NCBI GenBank assembly: GCA_946413885.1
Contig: CAMKMK010000094.1
Span: forward strand, 1-8,669
Direction of reading: 5' to 3'
Source: an uncultured Prevotellaceae bacterium
Lineage (GTDB): Bacteria; Bacteroidota; Bacteroidia; Bacteroidales; Bacteroidaceae
DNA length: 8,669 nucleotides
How positions within the stretch are numbered: the first letter of the stretch is position 1; each line of letters begins with the position of its first letter. The notes beneath the pieces were generated by a model, which saw only the letters and a list, made by a program, of their open reading frames with translations, made no database searches and was not told the DNA's origin. Both the position numbers and the translations under genes were made by a program. This document shows positions 6,498 through 8,669 of this stretch, piece by piece.

Positions 6498-7004
6498 TTA
6501 TGGAATTTGTATGGGGTAAACGTTATAATCCCCCAATTCCCCTATAGGCTTTTGTAATAAATTGACAAGTATGTATTCTCCTTTCTCCATTACCTCCTTT
6601 GGCTGTACTTGGAAGCCTTTTTCACCCTCTGTTTTGATGTTGAAATGATTTAGGTCAATTCGTATGTAGGGATTGTTTACCAGAATGGTTTGTGTGAGTT
6701 GGCGGTATTGCTTGCGCTTTTTAAGCTTAATGAAGGCGTAGTCCGCCAACGTTTCACTCTCGCCTGGTTCAATGATAAATATTGGCCGCTGATCGTCTGT
6801 GATCTGTTTGCTCTGTCCGCCCCATAGATAACAAGTCTTCTTAGGTTTCATCTGAATATCCACAATCTTCCAACCTGGTTTTAGTTCCGATTGAGTCTGT
6901 TGAACAGGAATCTCCACCAAGTTGTTTCCAACATACAGGCTGACCTTCTGAGCCATGCAGAAAAGAGGACAAAGTCCAAGCAAAGACAATATCATTTTTT
7001 TCAT
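6498..7004 (-). CDS. Small secreted protein of unknown function
   Basis: I do not recognise a family for this 168-residue protein. The N-terminus has a type I signal peptide: a Lys-Lys start, a hydrophobic stretch, then CMAQ with probable cleavage between Ala18 and Gln19. The two Cys residues in the signal are not preceded by a lipobox, so a lipoprotein is unlikely. The mature part is about 150 residues, basic and polar, and rich in short alternating hydrophobic/polar stretches that suggest beta strands. One Cys remains (in KKTCYLWGG). It is probably periplasmic or outer-membrane associated. The gene is on the same strand as trp and ends 73 bases before trpB, but trpB has its own promoter, so a tryptophan role is not implied. 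The ATG at 7002-7004 keeps the Lys-Lys of the signal peptide; an in-frame Met three codons on would lose it. Confidence 0.75.
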   Translation of the reverse strand: MKKMILSLLGLCPLFCMAQKVSLYVGNNLVEIPVQQTQSELKPGWKIVDIQMKPKKTCYLWGGQSKQITDDQRPIFIIEPGESETLADYAFIKLKKRKQYRQLTQTILVNNPYIRIDLNHFNIKTEGEKGFQVQPKEVMEKGEYILVNLLQKPIGELGDYNVYPIQIP

Positions 7005-7008
7005 ATCG

Positions 7009-7037
7009 ACGACAAAAATAGGTATTTTACGACAAAA
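7009..7037. repeat. Direct repeat ACGACAAAA, two copies 20 bases apart
   Basis: The nine bases ACGACAAAA occur at 7009-7017 and again at 7029-7037 on the plus strand, in the divergent region between the secreted-protein gene and nhaD. The 20-base offset is close to two helical turns, so both copies face the same side of the DNA. The first copy overlaps the predicted -7 box of the secreted-protein gene. It could be a regulator binding site; this is inference. Confidence 0.5.
7013..7020 (-). promoter_or_regulatory. Candidate -7 box of the secreted-protein gene
   Basis: TATTTTTG on the minus strand matches TAnnTTTG exactly and lies 8 bases before the ATG at 7004. There is no well-spaced -33 TTTG: a TTTTG upstream is only 12 bases away. 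If functional, the transcript would be nearly leaderless. Confidence 0.45.
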
Positions 7038-7049
7038 GGGGAATGAAAC

Positions 7050-7081
7050 TTTGGAAAAATGGAAATAATTAACTTATTTTG
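7050..7081 (+). promoter_or_regulatory. Candidate nhaD promoter
   Basis: TTTG at 7050-7053 and TTATTTTG at 7074-7081 are 20 bases apart, matching the Bacteroidetes -33/-7 arrangement with one mismatch at the second base of the -7 box. Transcription would start near 7086-7088, about 27 bases before the nhaD ATG. The leader is A-rich with no obvious Shine-Dalgarno sequence. Confidence 0.55.
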
Positions 7082-7113
7082 CATGAAGAAATACAGAAAT
7101 TAAAGCAAATTTT

Positions 7114-8511
7114 ATGTCTCTCGCTATTGCAATCGTGATGTTGCTGGGCTATCTGCTTATCTGCAGCGAGCACATCACTCGTATCAACAAAGCCACTGTG
7201 GCTATCTTTTGTGGTGTCGTAGGTTGGGTACTCTTCATTATCATGGGTCCTGATTATGTGCAACGGCTTCATGCTGCTGATTTCTCGAGTTTTCTGGCGG
7301 GTGCCTCGTTCAGTGTTGAGGCGGTAAACCAATTCATTGCTGAGAATCTCTTTGCCCACTATCTTTCCCAAATCAGTTCCATCGTGCTGTATCTGTTGGC
7401 AACGATGGCCATCGTGGAATTGCTTCTCAATAATGAATGCTTTGAATTCATCGCGACATGGTGCCGTTCACGAAGTACCCAACGAGTGGTTTGGACTTTG
7501 GTCACTTTCAGTTTCCTCCTGAGTGCTAACCTCGATAACCTGACAGCTTCTGTCGTGATGCTGCTTATCCTGCGTCAGTTGGTCATCAATCCACGTCAAC
7601 GAATGTATCTGGGCAGCATCATCGTAATTGCCACCAACTGTGGAGGTTGTTTCACGGTGATAGGCGACGTATCCTCCCTGCTCATCTGGTCGCGTGGGGC
7701 TGTTACCCCTGGCAGCTACAGCGGAGCATTGTTCTTGCCTGCTATTGTGGCAACGGTGATTCCTACTGCCTTGATAGCTCGAAGGTTCCCATCAAATATT
7801 GACTTGAAGCGACCCAGCATTTTTTATCGAGGAGAGAATTTTCTGCTTCCCAAGTGGCAGCGTTCGCTGATGCTGGTGGTTGGTATGGGTGGCTTGTGGT
7901 TTGTTCCTACTTTTCATCGTCTGACAGGTTTGCCTCCATTCCTGGGTGCCTTGTGCGTGCTGGGCGTGTTGTGGGTTGTCAATGAGATTATCAACCACAA
8001 GCGTATGCAGACAGAGCAACCTGTCAGTATCTCTGGTGGTCGCACACTTCAGTACGAAGTGCTGCAGATGATCATGTTCTTCATTGGTATTGCTCTTTGT
8101 GTGGCTATTCTCGCTGAGATTGGAGCCATGCATAAACTCCAGGTCTGGTGTGACGACAATATTCACAACACCTATATCATGTCACTCGTTTTGGGTGCGG
8201 TAAGTTCCGTAATGGATAACATAGCTCTGGTTCTTAGTGGAGTCTCCATCTATCCTGTAATGGAAAGTACTGCTCAGATGAGTGACTACATGCAGAGCTT
8301 CACCTTGAATGGCGAATATTGGAACCTGATTGCTCTCAGCGGTTGTGTAGGTGGATGTCTGCTTCCCATTGGCAATACAGCAGGTTATGCCCTGATGAAA
8401 AGCGAGGACGTGTCGATTCTCTGGTACCTCCATCACATTACCCTAAAGGTACTTATCGGATGGCTTGCTTCCTTGGGAGTCTATTTCCTGATGGAATATT
8501 TCGTTAGATAG
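7114..8511 (+). CDS. nhaD: NhaD-type Na+/H+ antiporter
   Basis: This 465-residue inner-membrane protein belongs to the ion transporter superfamily that includes NhaD, ArsB and CitM, and most resembles NhaD, which exports Na+ (and Li+) in exchange for H+. It has about ten or more hydrophobic membrane segments, starting at residues 2-17 and 28-44. Two pseudo-repeated regions carry buried acids: SANLDNLTAS at 137-146 with NCGG and GDVSSLLIW at 175-192 in the first half, and SSVMDNIALVLSG at 364-376 with PIGNTAGYALMK at 418-429 in the second. These paired Asp-Asn sites are where ion-binding residues are expected in this superfamily. No Shine-Dalgarno sequence decides the start, but the ATG at 7114-7116 leads straight into the first membrane segment. 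It is divergent from the secreted-protein gene and followed after 26 bases by a helicase gene on the same strand. The substrate is inferred from family resemblance. Confidence 0.85.
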   Translation: MSLAIAIVMLLGYLLICSEHITRINKATVAIFCGVVGWVLFIIMGPDYVQRLHAADFSSFLAGASFSVEAVNQFIAENLFAHYLSQISSIVLYLLATMAIVELLLNNECFEFIATWCRSRSTQRVVWTLVTFSFLLSANLDNLTASVVMLLILRQLVINPRQRMYLGSIIVIATNCGGCFTVIGDVSSLLIWSRGAVTPGSYSGALFLPAIVATVIPTALIARRFPSNIDLKRPSIFYRGENFLLPKWQRSLMLVVGMGGLWFVPTFHRLTGLPPFLGALCVLGVLWVVNEIINHKRMQTEQPVSISGGRTLQYEVLQMIMFFIGIALCVAILAEIGAMHKLQVWCDDNIHNTYIMSLVLGAVSSVMDNIALVLSGVSIYPVMESTAQMSDYMQSFTLNGEYWNLIALSGCVGGCLLPIGNTAGYALMKSEDVSILWYLHHITLKVLIGWLASLGVYFLMEYFVR

Positions 8512-8537
8512 AGTCTCTGTTTCAGAAACTGGATGAT

Positions 8538-8669
8538 ATGACCTATAACCTTTCCAAATTAGGCGTTACTGACCTGAATGTCATGCAACAAGAGATGTTG
8601 CAGGTTTGTCGTCGTGAACGTCAGATCGTGTTGCTTGGCCCCACAGGAAGCGGTAAGACGTTGGCCTAC
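8538..8669 (+). CDS. DEAD/DEAH-box helicase, N-terminal part, cut by window end
   Basis: Only 44 codons are visible and the gene runs off the right edge. LGVTDLNVMQQ (residues 8-18) fits the Q motif of DEAD-box helicases, with Gln17 eight residues after the Gly, as is typical. VLLGPTGSGKTLAY at 31-44 is motif I (Walker A), with Lys40 as the ATP-phosphate contact. This supports an ATP-dependent RNA or DNA helicase, but the subfamily cannot be told without the rest. The ATG at 8538-8540 puts the Q motif at a normal distance from the N-terminus. The frame stays open back to a TAG at 8505-8507, with no other ATG. It lies 26 bases after nhaD with no visible terminator, so co-transcription is possible. 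Confidence 0.8.
   Translation, partial: MTYNLSKLGVTDLNVMQQEMLQVCRRERQIVLLGPTGSGKTLAY

Noticed and set aside
6502..6540. Hairpin over the end of the secreted-protein gene as a terminator
   Set aside because: GGAATT-GGGG can pair with CCCC and AATTCC, but with a 5-base bulge and a 14-base loop, inside coding sequence and with no U-tract. Too weak to call.
5987..6547. 186-codon open frame on the plus strand, antisense to trpB
   Set aside because: It lies opposite the well-supported trpB, runs through its promoter into the end of the next gene, and shows no protein motif. It is a shadow of trpB codon use.
7083..7103. Six-codon ORF (MKKYRN) upstream of nhaD as a leader peptide
   Set aside because: Its ATG lies at or before the predicted transcription start of nhaD, so it is probably not in the mRNA. 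Nothing else supports it.
7792..8166. 124-codon minus-strand frame antisense to nhaD
   Set aside because: It is rich in His, Gln and Thr as expected from reading a membrane-protein gene backwards, with no promoter or motif.
1..8669. CRISPR array, insertion sequence, tRNA/rRNA, phage or defence genes
   Set aside because: No spaced repeats, transposase motifs, inverted terminal repeats or RNA-gene signatures were seen on either strand.

Overview
The window carries a complete tryptophan biosynthesis operon on the minus strand. Beyond it lie a small secreted-protein gene (also minus), a divergently transcribed NhaD-type Na+/H+ antiporter gene (plus), and the first 44 codons of a DEAD/DEAH-box helicase cut off by the window end. 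The organism is most likely a member of Bacteroidetes, probably Bacteroidales (Prevotella- or Bacteroides-like). Four things point there: the operon order trpB-E-G-D-C-F-A with separate trpG/trpD and trpC/trpF; promoters of the -33 TTTG / -7 TAnnTTTG type; A-rich start regions without a convincing Shine-Dalgarno sequence; and the style of the protein motifs. The genus is inference only.

Layout. Positions 1-114 are the region downstream of trpA, with a short GTTC repeat, a 12-base perfect palindrome and a long hairpin that is the best terminator candidate. Positions 115-6424 hold the seven trp genes, read right to left with almost no spacing. trpE/trpG, trpG/trpD and trpD/trpC each share an ATGA overlap. 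trpB/trpE overlap by about 14 bases and trpF/trpA by 8 bases. trpF has no ATG where the family normally starts. A clear promoter sits at 6453-6483, leaving only about 20 bases of leader before trpB. Positions 6498-7004 encode a 168-residue exported protein of unknown function. Positions 7005-7113 form a divergent promoter region with a repeated 9-base word. Positions 7114-8511 encode the antiporter, and 8538 to the end is the start of the helicase.

How the genes work together. TrpE and TrpG form anthranilate synthase (chorismate plus glutamine to anthranilate). TrpD adds the phosphoribosyl group, TrpF isomerises the product, TrpC closes the indole ring, and TrpA/TrpB convert indole-glycerol phosphate and serine into tryptophan. 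Every enzyme from chorismate to tryptophan is present and looks intact. The other three genes have no evident link to tryptophan. I see no mobile element, CRISPR array, RNA gene or defence system, and nothing that amounts to a new biological system. The oddities are small: the trpF start, the very short trp leader, the repeat in the divergent promoter, and an unrecognised secreted protein.
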